Part shown: positions 26,673 through 36,675 of the stretch, piece after piece
How the letters are laid out: every line of letters starts with the position of its first letter
How positions within the stretch are numbered: the first letter of the stretch is position 1
From: Pseudanabaena sp. Chao 1811
GTDB taxonomy: Bacteria > Cyanobacteriota > Cyanobacteriia > Pseudanabaenales > Pseudanabaenaceae
Length of the DNA: 64,000 nucleotides
Assembly: GCF_027942295.1 (NCBI RefSeq)
Contig: NZ_CP101416.1
Span: 558,001-622,000, forward strand
Direction of reading: 5' to 3'
Translations under genes and position numbers: made by a program
The notes under the pieces: model-generated
The model's input: only the letters and a program-made list of their open reading frames with translations
The model's database searches: none
Told to the model about the DNA's origin: nothing

Positions 26673-27794
26673 TTATTTGATTTCTGATAGAACTTTGCGA
26701 GTTTGGGCTAACCCATCGATATTGCCCTGCTGATTAAATAGACGCTCAGCCGATTCTAAGGTTTTACGAGCTTCAGTCACCCGTTGCTGTGTGACTAATA
26801 ATTTACCTAAAGCGAGATAAGTTTCAGCATCATCAGGTTCAGCTTCGATAATTTGGCGATAGGCAACGATCGCACCTGAAAGAGAACCCTGCTGAATATA
26901 GAGATTAGCAATTTCCCGTTGTAACTCAATCAAATTACTCGTTGGAATATTCCTTGCTGCCGCCGCATGACGGAGAGCCGTTATTGCATCGGCATAATTG
27001 CCTTGACTCTGTAAAACTTTGGCGATCGCTAAATTCGCTTGAGGATGACGCGGATTAACTTCTAAGGCGCGTTTATATTTGGCGATCGCCTCTTCGTTTT
27101 GATTTTGTTCAGCGAATAGACCACCGAGTGCTACTAATACATCGGCATCAAAGGGGGCAATTTTATCGGCTTGGTTGTAGATAGCGACTGCACCTTTGCG
27201 ATCGCCCGACAATTTCAAGATATACCCCAAATTGAGATAGCTTTTGACATTATTTGGGGAAGCGGCGATCGCTTGGCGATAAATCTTAGCGGCTTCACTA
27301 TAGTTTTTTTGCTCCGTGAGTAAAAAGCCAACACTGTTATAGGCATCAATATTTTGCCGATCCAGTGCGATCGCTCGACGATAGGCATTGATCGCGTTGG
27401 GGTAGTCCTTAATCTTGACATAGACAAAACCCAAGGCATTAAAGGCTTTGGCATTGGTATTATCTAAGCGTGTCGCCCTCTCTAAGGTCGCGATTGCCCC
27501 CGAATAATTACTCTGTTGCGTTAATAAAAAGCCAAGACTCGTCAGAATTTTGGAATTTTTGGGTTCTAACTGGGCTGCTTGTTGATAGGCAGCGATCGCT
27601 CCAGAAATGTCATTTCTTTGCCAAAGTTGTCGCCCCTGCTTGATCCATTCCACGGCATCCTTTTGGGCTTGAGCATGGGCATTTTCGGTAATTGGTAGAG
27701 CGATCGCCCCTGCGATCGTCATGATTAAAGCGAGATGAGAGATTCTATAGGTAAGAGTTTTGGTGTGACTAATTACGGAACGAAACAAGGGCAT
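26673..27794 (-). CDS. Exported TPR-repeat protein
   Basis: 373 aa. The N-terminus has a signal-peptide-like segment (LALIMTIAGAIALPITENAHAQ). About nine tetratricopeptide repeats follow from residue 48 (QLWQRNDISGAIAAYQQAAQLEP) to the end, with the W/LG..A..P pattern intact. Such proteins scaffold envelope or secretion complexes. No enzymatic domain. Partner unknown; the pentapeptide-repeat gene is next upstream on the same strand, 62 bp away. Confidence 0.85.
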   Translation of the reverse strand: MPLFRSVISHTKTLTYRISHLALIMTIAGAIALPITENAHAQAQKDAVEWIKQGRQLWQRNDISGAIAAYQQAAQLEPKNSKILTSLGFLLTQQSNYSGAIATLERATRLDNTNAKAFNALGFVYVKIKDYPNAINAYRRAIALDRQNIDAYNSVGFLLTEQKNYSEAAKIYRQAIAASPNNVKSYLNLGYILKLSGDRKGAVAIYNQADKIAPFDADVLVALGGLFAEQNQNEEAIAKYKRALEVNPRHPQANLAIAKVLQSQGNYADAITALRHAAAARNIPTSNLIELQREIANLYIQQGSLSGAIVAYRQIIEAEPDDAETYLALGKLLVTQQRVTEARKTLESAERLFNQQGNIDGLAQTRKVLSEIK

Positions 27795-27856
27795 AAGCTT
27801 TTAATTGGGATTGATGAATTTTATAGTTAGGCGACCTACGCACAGCTATCAAAATT

Positions 27857-28564
27857 CTATGGAGTTGGGTTTACCTCTTCCATATTAACAAGCTCCACTG
27901 AGTTCGGAGCATTACGCGCATCCGTAAAATCAGTACCCTCAATACTTTTCAGAGTCGATAGATAGGTTCCCGTCAAATCTGCCCCAATTAACTTAGCATT
28001 GGCAAGATTTGCCCAATTTAGTTTGGCATTCGTCAGATTAGCACGACTGAGATCTGCTCCTGCGAGATTTGCCCCCGTCAGATTAGCACGACTGAGATCT
28101 GCTCCTGTGAGATTTGCCCCACGCAGATCGGCTCCATTCAGATAAGCACCTGTCAAAAAAGCGTTAGCAAGGTTGGCTCGACATAATCGCGATCGCGTCA
28201 GATTTGCACTAGTCAAAAAAGCATTAGTAAAATTTGTCTCCACCAGCACCGCATCACTTAAGTCCGCTTCGATTAAGAAAGCTTCCGAAAGATTTGCCCC
28301 AATTAATGAAGCCTGTTCTAAGATTGTGCCATTGAGATTTGCTTGGATCAAAATTGAACCACTCAAATTTGCCCTGACCAAATTCGCGAGATTTAGCTCC
28401 ACATCCTCTAAGTTGGCAATGTCGAGGGTAATATCTTCAAGATCTGATTCGATAAAGTTTGACCCAGATAGGTTTGCCCCAGTCAAGATCAAGCCAATGA
28501 GCGATCGCTTACTAAAGTCGCGATCGCCCTGAGCATAACTTTCGAGAAGTTCTTTTGCGTTCAT
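27857..28564 (-). CDS. Pentapeptide-repeat protein
   Basis: 235 aa. Residues ~25-210 are almost entirely A(N/D)LxX pentapeptides (LTGANLSGSNF, LRGANLTGADLSRANLTGAN), predicting a right-handed quadrilateral beta-helix. There is no signal peptide; the start MNAKELLESYAQGDRDF is a common N-cap in cyanobacterial members. Function unknown. A few adjacent repeats are identical at the DNA level (28030-28110), suggesting local repeat gain. Confidence 0.9.
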   Translation of the reverse strand: MNAKELLESYAQGDRDFSKRSLIGLILTGANLSGSNFIESDLEDITLDIANLEDVELNLANLVRANLSGSILIQANLNGTILEQASLIGANLSEAFLIEADLSDAVLVETNFTNAFLTSANLTRSRLCRANLANAFLTGAYLNGADLRGANLTGADLSRANLTGANLAGADLSRANLTNAKLNWANLANAKLIGADLTGTYLSTLKSIEGTDFTDARNAPNSVELVNMEEVNPTP

Positions 28565-28594
28565 TGAGTTAATGGCACAGTAAATATTTCCACA

Positions 28595-28629
28595 TCAAGG
28601 GAGTCAACGCTTTGCGTTGACTCCCTTGA
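28595..28629 (-). terminator. Hairpin downstream of hemB
   Basis: TCAAGGGAGTCAACGC and GCGTTGACTCCCTTGA form perfect 16-bp arms with a loop of about three bases, directly after the hemB stop on the minus strand. Confidence 0.8.
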
Positions 28630-28632
28630 GAT

Positions 28633-29634
<1,002 letters not shown>

Positions 29635-29785
29635 TTAACTTTTCTTAATGGATTTGTTTGAAAAACATATATTTTTATTTGTGGATTATATCAGAGTAGT
29701 TCACCCGAAATGAGCGCACTGAATTAGCATAGGCAGGACTTCGCGCCGCTTATACTAGGGTAAATAGTTGAGAAGCAATTCAGAT

Positions 29786-30442
29786 ATGAAAGCATTTGTA
29801 GCTGGAGCCACAGGACAAACAGGACGACATATTGTCACCGAATTAATCAAACGTAATATTCCTGTCAGAGCTTTGGTTCGTAACTTAGAACTAGCGAAGC
29901 AGGTTTTGCCATCTGAAGTAGAGTTAGTCCAAGGAAATGTGCTTTTCGCGGATACCTTGTCAGAGGCGATCGCGGATTGTGATGTGTTGGTATGCGCTAC
30001 AGGTGCAAAGCCCAGCCTCAATGCCCTTGAGCCATATCTAGTCGATTACATTGGTACAAAGAATTTAGTCAAGGCAGCCAAAGCAAAAAATATCAAACAT
30101 TTTGCGATCGTCTCATCCCTTTGCGTCTCGAAATTTTTGCATCCCCTAAATTTATTTTGGCTAGTACTATTCTGGAAAAAACAAGCCGAAAGACACCTGC
30201 AAGATAGCGGCTTAACCTACACCATCGTCCGTCCGGGGGGACTGCTCAACCGCGAAAAAGAAGGTGGTTTAGTCCTATCTGGTGCTGACACCCTCTTTGA
30301 AGGCAGTATTCCCCGTACTAAGGTTGCCCAAGTGACGGTAGATGCTCTATTTGAAGATAATGCCAAGAATAAACTTGTTGAGATTGTGGTTAATGCCGAT
30401 ACACCCGATCGCCCAATTGCTGAATTATTTGCAACTGTATAA
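29786..30442 (+). CDS. NAD(P)-binding atypical SDR
   Basis: 218 aa from the ATG at 29786 (MKAFVAGATGQTGRHIV); a TTG six codons upstream is less likely. The Rossmann motif GATGQTG at the start and DVLVCATGAKPSL are typical of the NmrA-like/SDR_a5 group common in photosynthetic organisms, where several members act in chlorophyll or photosystem assembly. The mid-region YIGTKNLVKAAKAKNIKHFAIVSSL supports this. Substrate unknown. Divergent from hemB. Confidence 0.88.
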   Translation: MKAFVAGATGQTGRHIVTELIKRNIPVRALVRNLELAKQVLPSEVELVQGNVLFADTLSEAIADCDVLVCATGAKPSLNALEPYLVDYIGTKNLVKAAKAKNIKHFAIVSSLCVSKFLHPLNLFWLVLFWKKQAERHLQDSGLTYTIVRPGGLLNREKEGGLVLSGADTLFEGSIPRTKVAQVTVDALFEDNAKNKLVEIVVNADTPDRPIAELFATV

Positions 30443-30446
30443 CCAC

Positions 30447-30473
30447 TTAGGATGTCACTGCGTGACATCCTAA
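30447..30473 (+). terminator. Hairpin between the two SDR genes
   Basis: 12-bp perfect arms TTAGGATGTCAC and GTGACATCCTAA around TGC, with AAAA after it; 5 bp after the first stop codon. Confidence 0.7.
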
Positions 30474-30488
30474 AAATCAGGAAAAAAT

Positions 30489-31328
30489 ATGACTAAAACT
30501 GTATTGATCACTGGCGCTTCCTCTGGCATTGGCAGGGCAACGGCGCTATATTTCCAAAAACGTGGCTGGAATGTGGCGGCGACGATGCGATCGCCTGAGC
30601 AAGTAATCAGCAAAGAAGCAGGTAGAGCGAATAGCTTAACCAATCTTGATCGCCTAGCTTTACTCAAGCTTGATGTGACTGATACTGACAGTATTAAGGC
30701 TGCTGTTGCCGAAGCAATTGAAAAATTTGGGTCGATCGATGTCTTGGTAAATAATGCAGGCTACGGTATGTTAGGCGCATTTGAAACCTCCACTCCTGAG
30801 CAAATCCAACGCCAATTTCATACCAATGTCTTTGGTTTGATGGAAACTACTCGCGCTGTACTTCCCCATTTTCGCGATCGCCAAAGCGGTGTGATTGTGA
30901 ATGTCGCTTCGGTTGGTGGACGGGTTGCTTTTCCGCTCTATAGTCTCTATCACTCGACAAAGTGGGCAGTAGAAGGCTTTTCCGAATCTTTACAGCATGA
31001 ATTATTAGCTTTTAATATTCATGTCAAAATTATTGAGCCTGGCCCCATTAAAACCGATTTTTACGATCGCTCCGCCGAACGCACTAGTAATCCTGATTTT
31101 CCTGAATATGATGCTCTTAGCGATCGGGTATTGACTAAACTCAATCAAATTGGCACAACGGGTGCATCTCCCGATGTGGTGGCAAAGACAATCTATGGTG
31201 CTAGTACGGATAAATCGTGGAAATTACGCTATCCCGCCGATCCATTAGCTAAGCAGTTGTTGTTAGCACGCAAGCTATTGCCAGATTTCCTATTTACGAA
31301 ACTGATTCGCCAAACTACAAATATTTAA
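30489..31328 (+). CDS. Short-chain dehydrogenase/reductase
   Basis: 279 aa classical SDR. Cofactor motif TGASSGIGRATAL (TGxxxGxG) at residue ~8, NNAGYG at ~91, and the catalytic Ser/Tyr/Lys as VASVGG and YSLYHSTKWAVEG (YxxxK). The opening and IHVKIIEPGPIKTDF fit oxidoreductases acting on fatty or alcohol substrates; substrate unknown. It follows the SDR-like gene but with a hairpin between, so it may be transcribed separately. Confidence 0.9.
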   Translation: MTKTVLITGASSGIGRATALYFQKRGWNVAATMRSPEQVISKEAGRANSLTNLDRLALLKLDVTDTDSIKAAVAEAIEKFGSIDVLVNNAGYGMLGAFETSTPEQIQRQFHTNVFGLMETTRAVLPHFRDRQSGVIVNVASVGGRVAFPLYSLYHSTKWAVEGFSESLQHELLAFNIHVKIIEPGPIKTDFYDRSAERTSNPDFPEYDALSDRVLTKLNQIGTTGASPDVVAKTIYGASTDKSWKLRYPADPLAKQLLLARKLLPDFLFTKLIRQTTNI

Positions 31329-31475
31329 CACGAGTTCAGGATAATTTGAAACGGGCTTTGAGAGAGGGTTTGCGTAGCAAACCCTCTCTCAAAGCCCGAA
31401 AGTAAAAGCCTTGCGTAGCAAGACTTTTACTTTTAGACTTTTAAAAATTTGCCAGCTTAAACCGAACTGACGTTA
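31328..31475 (+). repeat. Palindromic dispersed repeat, copy A
   Basis: About 148 bp. It contains two hairpins in a row: GGGCTTTGAGAGAGGGTTTGC/GCAAACCCTCTCTCAAAGCCC-type arms with GTA loop (31354-31398), and AAAGTAAAAG(C/T)CTTGC/GCAAGACTTTTACTTT (31400-31434). Its ends (CGAGTTCAGGATAATTTGAAACGGG and AAATTTGCCAGCTTAA, CGAACTGACG) recur in inverse orientation at 49149-49296. It may also terminate the upstream gene. Confidence 0.8.
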
Positions 31476-31496
31476 TTTAACATCAGCTCAGCAAAT

Positions 31497-31541
31497 ACGA
31501 AAAATAGTAAGAAGCGTTTGGTACTTCTTACCATTTTTCGT
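31497..31541. terminator. Hairpin after the LCP gene
   Basis: ACGAAAAATAGTAAGAAG and CTTCTTACCATTTTTCGT arms (one mismatch) with a 9-nt loop, immediately after the minus-strand stop at 31544. The arms resemble the hairpin at 55299-55335. Confidence 0.65.
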
Positions 31542-31543
31542 AA

Positions 31544-33037
31544 TTAGCGTTGATTAGTTGTTTGTGTGGGTTTCACAGGCTTGAGAGGAATGTTATTGGC
31601 TTGTAACCAGTCCTTACCAACACGCACCGTGACATCAGACTCAATGTCCCCCGTCGATTCGATCAAGACTTCTCCAATTCCCAAGGCATCACGTAATTTT
31701 TCAGCGCTTTCCATATCACCATTTTGAGCAATAATTTGCGTCTTAGCAATAGGCTTCGTCCAGCGAGAGCTGGCAGGAAATACTTGAGAATATCCTGCCT
31801 TGGATAGCATAGTTGTTGCTTTCTTAGCGCCCTCAGGTTGAGACATACTATCTTGAATCGCAACCCTAATGCTTTGAGGTGTATTATCAGCAAAACTTGC
31901 ATCGGCAGACTTCATAACCCCAAAATTTTGGTACATGATTTTGGCAAGCATTTTATTATCCAAAATCCAGTAGCTGAGACTATCGAATTCCCCCGGATTA
32001 CTAAAGCGCCCCGGAGCCATATGCATCTGAATACTCTTGCGATCAATTTTTGCGGTGTAACTAGCAAGGGCAAGAACTTCTTCAACGGATAGATTGGTGT
32101 CAATATTGTCCTTAATAATGCCGAGAATCTCAGAAAATTTTGTGATGGATTCAGGCTTTAGTTTCTGCTCAATGAAAGCTCGGAAAAATGCTTGTTGACG
32201 CTGTACCCGACCAATATCCCCTAAGTCGTCATGGCGGTAGCGCATATATTGAATAGCTTTACTACCATTTAATTTTTGCTGACCTGCATTGAGGTTGATA
32301 TATAGATGTTGACTATCATCTTGATATTTCAGCTTTTTCGGCACATAGATATCAATACCGCCAAGGGCATCGACTAATTTACCAAACCCGTTCACGTTGA
32401 AGCGAATATAGCGATCGATGGGGATATCGCCTAGAACTTGGCTCACGGTTTGGGCGGACAGTGACGCACCACCTGCATAGTTGGCAAAGTTAATCTTGGT
32501 GGTTCCTACGCCTTGGATATTGACACGACTGTCACGGGGAATTGAGAGAACAGCAACTTTTTGGGTAGCTGGGTCAAAACGGATCAGCAACATCGCGTCA
32601 CTCATCCCATTGAGGTTGTTATCGACCTCAGCGAGATATTTGCCCTTAGGCTTTGACTGGGCATCGGGTAAATCAGAGGTAAGCATGATCGTCCCTAAGA
32701 CCAAAATATTCACAGGTCGGGTTAGGGTCGGGACACCAGCGATCGCTGAAGTCATGCTATCGGAATTACGATTAAACACAGCAGCTTCATCTGCTGATAG
32801 CTGTCTCTGCTGAAAAGGACGACTACTTAATACAAATGCTAATCCTGCACCTAGTCCCCCAGAGATCAGCGCTATAAACAACACTACAAATAGTGTCCAC
32901 TTGTGACTTAAGAAATTCTTCTTGGCTTTGGGCTTACGTGCCAAATCAGTTTTTTGTCCTAGATTGATGGGATTTGTTGCCACAGGTAGGAAATACTCCT
33001 CACGACTGAAAGTTTGATTCAGCGATCGCCCAGCCAT
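31544..33037 (-). CDS. LytR-CpsA-Psr (LCP) family glycopolymer transferase
   Basis: 497 aa. A cytoplasmic N-terminal tail is followed by one transmembrane helix (FVVLFIALISGGLGAGLAFVL, ~50-70), then an extracytoplasmic LCP domain (~105-330) with VAVLSIPRDSRVNI, TKINFANYAGG, the arginine-rich AIQYMRYRHDDLGDIGRVQRQQ, and a C-terminal LytR_C domain after residue ~395 (IAQNGDMESAEKLRDALG). LCP enzymes attach polymers to peptidoglycan or the envelope. Target glycan here unknown. Confidence 0.92.
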   Translation of the reverse strand: MAGRSLNQTFSREEYFLPVATNPINLGQKTDLARKPKAKKNFLSHKWTLFVVLFIALISGGLGAGLAFVLSSRPFQQRQLSADEAAVFNRNSDSMTSAIAGVPTLTRPVNILVLGTIMLTSDLPDAQSKPKGKYLAEVDNNLNGMSDAMLLIRFDPATQKVAVLSIPRDSRVNIQGVGTTKINFANYAGGASLSAQTVSQVLGDIPIDRYIRFNVNGFGKLVDALGGIDIYVPKKLKYQDDSQHLYINLNAGQQKLNGSKAIQYMRYRHDDLGDIGRVQRQQAFFRAFIEQKLKPESITKFSEILGIIKDNIDTNLSVEEVLALASYTAKIDRKSIQMHMAPGRFSNPGEFDSLSYWILDNKMLAKIMYQNFGVMKSADASFADNTPQSIRVAIQDSMSQPEGAKKATTMLSKAGYSQVFPASSRWTKPIAKTQIIAQNGDMESAEKLRDALGIGEVLIESTGDIESDVTVRVGKDWLQANNIPLKPVKPTQTTNQR

Positions 33038-33325
33038 GAGCAGGGATGGGACTCAACACACTTTAATGTTATTTCTGACATTTGGAGATTTTTTACGATC
33101 TCACTCAGGAACTTTGCACAGGGTTCCTATGACTTTTAGACTAATTTGAATCTAACTTTAGCACTGTATCGTAACTTATCGTTACAAATCACTAAATAGC
33201 TTATAGTATGCAATCGGTAAAATCAAATTATTTTGACGGATGATACTACATATTTGTCAATTTAGAGAACTTGATGATCGGCTTTACAATTAAGATACAA
33301 AGCCTGAAATAGAGAGATAAAGAAT

Positions 33326-34213
33326 GTGAAAGGTCAACTATCTTCCAAGAGATCTGTGAAAGCCTTGAGTATGGTGATAGCGATCGCCCTAGCAAGTTGT
33401 GCTTCTTCGCTACCCAATAAATCTTCGGCTCCAGCAAATCTTACAGTTTTGCCAGAACAAGCCCAAGCTCCGAATGCTGACTCAGCAACACCTGCCAAAG
33501 CTGCTGTACCTCGTCCACAACTGATTAAATCGGCTGACATCTCGATACAGGTTAAATCCATCGAAGAAACGACTAAAGCTATCTCAGATTTGGTCAAACA
33601 ACAACAGGGCGACATTTTAGAGCTACAGGACTTTCGTACTGGCAGCTATGACATTGCTCAGTCAGTGTCTCTCAAACTCAGAATTCCCCAAGAACGTCTT
33701 GATGCGGTATTAGAGACGATCGCACAGTTAGGTATTGTCAAGGGGCGATCACTTAAAGCGGAGGATGTATCCAATCAATTAGTCGATTTGCAAGCCCGCC
33801 TCAAAAATTTGCGCCAAACTGAGTTGCAGTTACAGGAAATTCTCAAGCAAACTGGCTCCGTCGGTGATGTCCTCAAGGTAACGCAAGAACTCAGCCGTGT
33901 GCGGGAAATGATCGAGCAAATTGATGCTCAGCTAACCAATTTAAAAAATCAGGTTGCCTATTCCACAATTCAAGTCACTCTTTCCTCTGCGATCGCTACG
34001 ATTCCTCCTCAATCCGATCTCGGTACTCAAATTCAAAACACTTGGAATAGTGCAACGAGTTCCTTAGTAGGTGTCAGTATTGGTTTATTAAAACTAGCAA
34101 TTTGGTTATTAGTCTATTGTCCCTATTGGCTAATCCCCCTAACTATTTATCTATTCCTACGCCGCCGTCGTCGTCAACTTCCCCCAGTTCAAAAGCCTGA
34201 TCCTGAATCTTAG
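33326..34213 (+). CDS. DUF4349 putative lipoprotein
   Basis: 295 aa from a GTG start. Signal peptide with lipobox LASC (Cys ~25). A proline/alanine-rich linker (to ~65) precedes the DUF4349 domain: SADISIQVKSIEETTKAISDLV, GSYDIAQSVSLKLRIPQERLDAVLETIAQLG, and a coiled coil (VSNQLVDLQARLKNLRQTELQLQEIL). A C-terminal transmembrane helix (LLKLAIWLLVYCPYWLIPLTIYLFL) is followed by an arginine-rich tail. Function of the family is unknown. Confidence 0.88.
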   Translation: MKGQLSSKRSVKALSMVIAIALASCASSLPNKSSAPANLTVLPEQAQAPNADSATPAKAAVPRPQLIKSADISIQVKSIEETTKAISDLVKQQQGDILELQDFRTGSYDIAQSVSLKLRIPQERLDAVLETIAQLGIVKGRSLKAEDVSNQLVDLQARLKNLRQTELQLQEILKQTGSVGDVLKVTQELSRVREMIEQIDAQLTNLKNQVAYSTIQVTLSSAIATIPPQSDLGTQIQNTWNSATSSLVGVSIGLLKLAIWLLVYCPYWLIPLTIYLFLRRRRRQLPPVQKPDPES

Positions 34214-34270
34214 ATAAACGTAAATGTGCTAGCATTAAAAAAGATGCAAATTTAATGCAGGACAGACTCT

Positions 34271-34561
34271 ATGTTAGATATTAGTCGAGATATCCAATCA
34301 CTCTCTAACTTCAAGCGTAATACTGTGGAATTTATCGAACAAATGAAGCAGACGGGCAACCCTTTAGTCCTTACAGTCAACGGCAAGGCTGAGCTTGTTG
34401 TTCAGGATGCTGTATCTTATCAAAAGTTATTAGATGCCTTAGAAAGATTAGAAGCGATCGCAGGAATTAAGCAGGGATTGGAAGATATCAAGGCTAATAG
34501 AACTATTAGTCTGAAAGATTTTGAGCAGGAAATGCAGCAAAAACATGGCATTTCAAGTTAG
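34271..34561 (+). CDS. Antitoxin, Phd/YefM-like
   Basis: 96 aa. MLDISRDIQSLSNFKRNTVEFIEQMKQTG then NPLVLTVNGKAELVVQDAVSYQKLL is the DNA-binding N-terminal fold of Phd/YefM antitoxins; the C-terminal ~35 residues (IKANRTISLKDFEQEM) would wrap the toxin. It is followed by an overlapping toxin gene (17-bp overlap), the usual arrangement with antitoxin first. Confidence 0.88.
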   Translation: MLDISRDIQSLSNFKRNTVEFIEQMKQTGNPLVLTVNGKAELVVQDAVSYQKLLDALERLEAIAGIKQGLEDIKANRTISLKDFEQEMQQKHGISS

Positions 34562-34868
34562 TCTAACTCAACAAGCAAAAAATGAAATTGATACTGCTTA
34601 CTCTTGGTTAAAAGAACTTAATCCAGACTATGCAGATAATTGGTTTCGAGGGTTGATGAATACGATTGCAACACTGCAAGAGAAACCTAGACGTTGCCCT
34701 CTAGCACTAGAAGCTGATGTGTTTACCGAAGAATTACGCCAGCTTATTTATGGGAAATTAAGAAATAAGTACAGAGTTTTATTTACAATTCGTGAAGATA
34801 CTGTATTTGTACTTCATATTCGTCATAGCTCTCAATCCCCTTTAAATATAGAGGACACCGATGAGTAG
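34545..34868 (+). CDS. RelE/ParE-family toxin
   Basis: 107 aa from the ATG at 34545 (MAFQVSLTQQAKNEIDTAYSWL), which overlaps the antitoxin end. AKNEIDTAYSWLKELNPDYADNWFRG, the basic LIYGKLRNKYRVLFTI and VLHIRHSSQ at the end match the RelE/ParE superfamily. It acts as a ribosome-dependent mRNase or gyrase poison depending on subfamily; which is not decided from sequence. Confidence 0.88.
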   Translation: MAFQVSLTQQAKNEIDTAYSWLKELNPDYADNWFRGLMNTIATLQEKPRRCPLALEADVFTEELRQLIYGKLRNKYRVLFTIREDTVFVLHIRHSSQSPLNIEDTDE

Positions 34869-34905
34869 CGACATTTAAAATATTTTTATCTACATTTCTT
34901 CGGAT

Positions 34906-35526
34906 TTATTCGTTGAAATCAATATTTTCATAAAGGACTGATAAGGGAAATTGTAAATCGATGTTAGTGATGTGAATTAGCGAATCATTTGTCTCAAAAT
35001 CTATGCCATCGATCGCAATGGATATATATTCCCAAGCTCGATCATCACGTCGCTGGTAGATCTCAATTCTGGGGCGCTCTGGCGTAATCAGGATATAGGT
35101 TTTTAATGTATCGAGAAGCATGTAATTTTGCTGCTTGATACCGCGATCGCGTGCTTCGGTAGCAGGAGATAGGACTTCAGCGATCAGGCAGGGATATTGC
35201 AAAAAATCACGGGCAAAGCGATCGCGTTCATCGCAAGTAACCACCAAGTCTGGATAGTAGTATTTCCCAGATTTAGTCAACACTTTGGCATCACTGATGG
35301 CAACCTTACAACCTTTACCGCGCAAGTGAGGAATCAGTAATGCTGCAAAATTGGCGGCAATTTGACTATGGGGAACAGTTCCTCCCGTCATTGCGATGAT
35401 TTTCCCATTTTCATATTCATACTTAAGCTCTTGCTCTGATTCCCATTCGAGATATTCAGATGCTGACAAAATCGGAAAATCGGTTAATTGCTCGCTTTGC
35501 CGATTAATTTGGGGTTGGGCAATCAT
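34906..35526 (-). CDS. Uma2 family endonuclease-like protein
   Basis: 206 aa, DUF820/Uma2 type, abundant in cyanobacteria. The PD-(D/E)XK core is visible: YKYEYENGKIIAMTGGTVPHSQ (E at ~36), YYPDLVVTCDE (D ~100) and PCLIAEVLSPATEARD (E ~120) with the following basic KQQNY. The Lys of E-x-K is replaced, as usual in the family, and true nuclease activity is unproven. It has no obvious partner gene. Confidence 0.87.
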   Translation of the reverse strand: MIAQPQINRQSEQLTDFPILSASEYLEWESEQELKYEYENGKIIAMTGGTVPHSQIAANFAALLIPHLRGKGCKVAISDAKVLTKSGKYYYPDLVVTCDERDRFARDFLQYPCLIAEVLSPATEARDRGIKQQNYMLLDTLKTYILITPERPRIEIYQRRDDRAWEYISIAIDGIDFETNDSLIHITNIDLQFPLSVLYENIDFNE

Positions 35527-35566
35527 ACTGTAAGCCTCGCCATCTTCAATTTGCCTGAGCTAGTAC

Positions 35567-35601
35567 CAAGGCTAAAAATGGCTACGCCATTTTTAGCCTT
35601 G
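35567..35601. repeat. Perfect palindrome upstream of the Uma2 gene
   Basis: CAAGGCTAAAAATGG and CCATTTTTAGCCTTG arms around CTACG, located 40 bp upstream of the Uma2 start and 150 bp before DUF3531. It is between divergent genes, so a terminator role is unlikely; it resembles the gene-end hairpins elsewhere. Confidence 0.7.
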
Positions 35602-35758
35602 AAAACCCTTGCTGGGTTTGCTTTTCATTTCACAAAAGTGCATGTAACAACACTTTTTTGAAGTGGTATAGATCGAGAACGATTGGTAATCGCTATGGAC
35701 TAAAATTAACCTGATTAATGTATCTTATCGAGATTTTTGAAAGATCTGCAAGTTGGTT

Positions 35759-36208
35759 ATGGAAGTTAGATTTCGAGAATGTGATTGGTTTGACTTATGG
35801 ATCTGGATAAAATTTAATGAAGCTCCCTCCCAGCAGGAAAAACAACTGCTAGACGAAGTATTTAATTCTTGGTTTTTACTTGGTAAATTGGGCGGCTTCA
35901 ATGCTTGCAATTTACAGGTTTTAGAATCTGGTGTCGATGTAAGCTACTTTGACTATGACAACCAAGCTGCTGATGACGAGATGATGTCAGTGATGCATAA
36001 CATGACTGACCTAGAGTACGAAAACGACTGGGCAAGGTGTTGGGTTGACTTAGGAACTGCCGATGCGATCGCAATTGATACCCTAGTTAATGCCTTGCGT
36101 CAGTTTGATAAAGAATATGTAGCGATCGAAGAGGTCATTATCGGTGGACAAAACTCTGACTGGTTGGTTGAACCCAAGAGTCTCGATGATGAGGATTATG
36201 ATCAATAA
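35759..36208 (+). CDS. DUF3531 protein, cyanobacterial conserved
   Basis: 149 aa from the ATG at 35759 (MEVRFRECDWFDLWIWIKF). The family is restricted to oxygenic phototrophs as far as I know. Conserved segments: EVFNSWFLLGKLGGFNACNLQV, MHNMTDLEYENDWARCWVDLGTADAIA and VNALRQFDKEYVAIEEVIIGGQN. Function unknown; acidic, with no signal or membrane segment. It is followed by a terminator-like hairpin. Confidence 0.85.
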   Translation: MEVRFRECDWFDLWIWIKFNEAPSQQEKQLLDEVFNSWFLLGKLGGFNACNLQVLESGVDVSYFDYDNQAADDEMMSVMHNMTDLEYENDWARCWVDLGTADAIAIDTLVNALRQFDKEYVAIEEVIIGGQNSDWLVEPKSLDDEDYDQ

Positions 36209-36210
36209 AT

Positions 36211-36255
36211 AGTTTACAGAAGCGTATCCCCTGAGGGGGTAAGCTTCTGTAAACT
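36211..36255 (+). terminator. Hairpin after DUF3531
   Basis: AGTTTACAGAAGC and GCTTCTGTAAACT arms (13 bp) enclosing a small inner stem CCCCTGAGGGGG. Confidence 0.7.
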
Positions 36256-36287
36256 TCTTTGAAATACAAAACTTAGAGGAAATTCAA

Positions 36288-36671
36288 ATGCGCGTCTTAC
36301 ATACAATGGTTCGGGTTGGTAACTTAGAGCGATCGCTAGATTTTTATACGAATGTCCTTGGCATGAAGGAATTGCGTCGCAAAGATTATCCAGATGGACG
36401 CTTTACCCTTGCCTTTGTGGGCTATGGCGATGAATCGAGCAATGCCGTTATCGAGTTAACCCATAACTGGGATACTGAGACCTATGAAATTGGTACTGGC
36501 TATGGTCATATTGCGCTAGGCATGGAAAATATCTATACAGCCTGTGACGCAATTCGTGAAAAAGGTGGCAAAATCACCCGTGAACCTGGCCCAATGAAAC
36601 ATGGTACGACTGAGATTGCCTTCGTCGAAGATCCCGATGGTTACAAAATTGAATTAATTCAACTTAAGTAA
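36288..36671 (+). CDS. gloA: Lactoylglutathione lyase (glyoxalase I)
   Basis: 127 aa. VOC fold with the metal ligands in [20 protein letters not shown] (His), [10 protein letters not shown] (Glu), [13 protein letters not shown] (His) and [12 protein letters not shown] (Glu). It detoxifies methylglyoxal via its glutathione hemithioacetal. It follows DUF3531 across a hairpin and is itself followed by a hairpin, 36676-36702. Confidence 0.95.
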   Translation: MRVLHTMVRVGNLERSLDFYTNVLGMKELRRKDYPDGRFTLAFVGYGDESSNAVIELTHNWDTETYEIGTGYGHIALGMENIYTACDAIREKGGKITREPGPMKHGTTEIAFVEDPDGYKIELIQLK

Positions 36672-36675
36672 AATA

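Noticed and set aside
28030-28110. Direct DNA repeats in the pentapeptide gene considered as a mobile insertion
   Set aside because: They are in-frame pentapeptide units and are explained by local repeat duplication.
34271-34868. Toxin-antitoxin pair as a new system
   Set aside because: The Phd/YefM antitoxin plus RelE/ParE toxin arrangement is well known; nothing unusual besides normal overlap.
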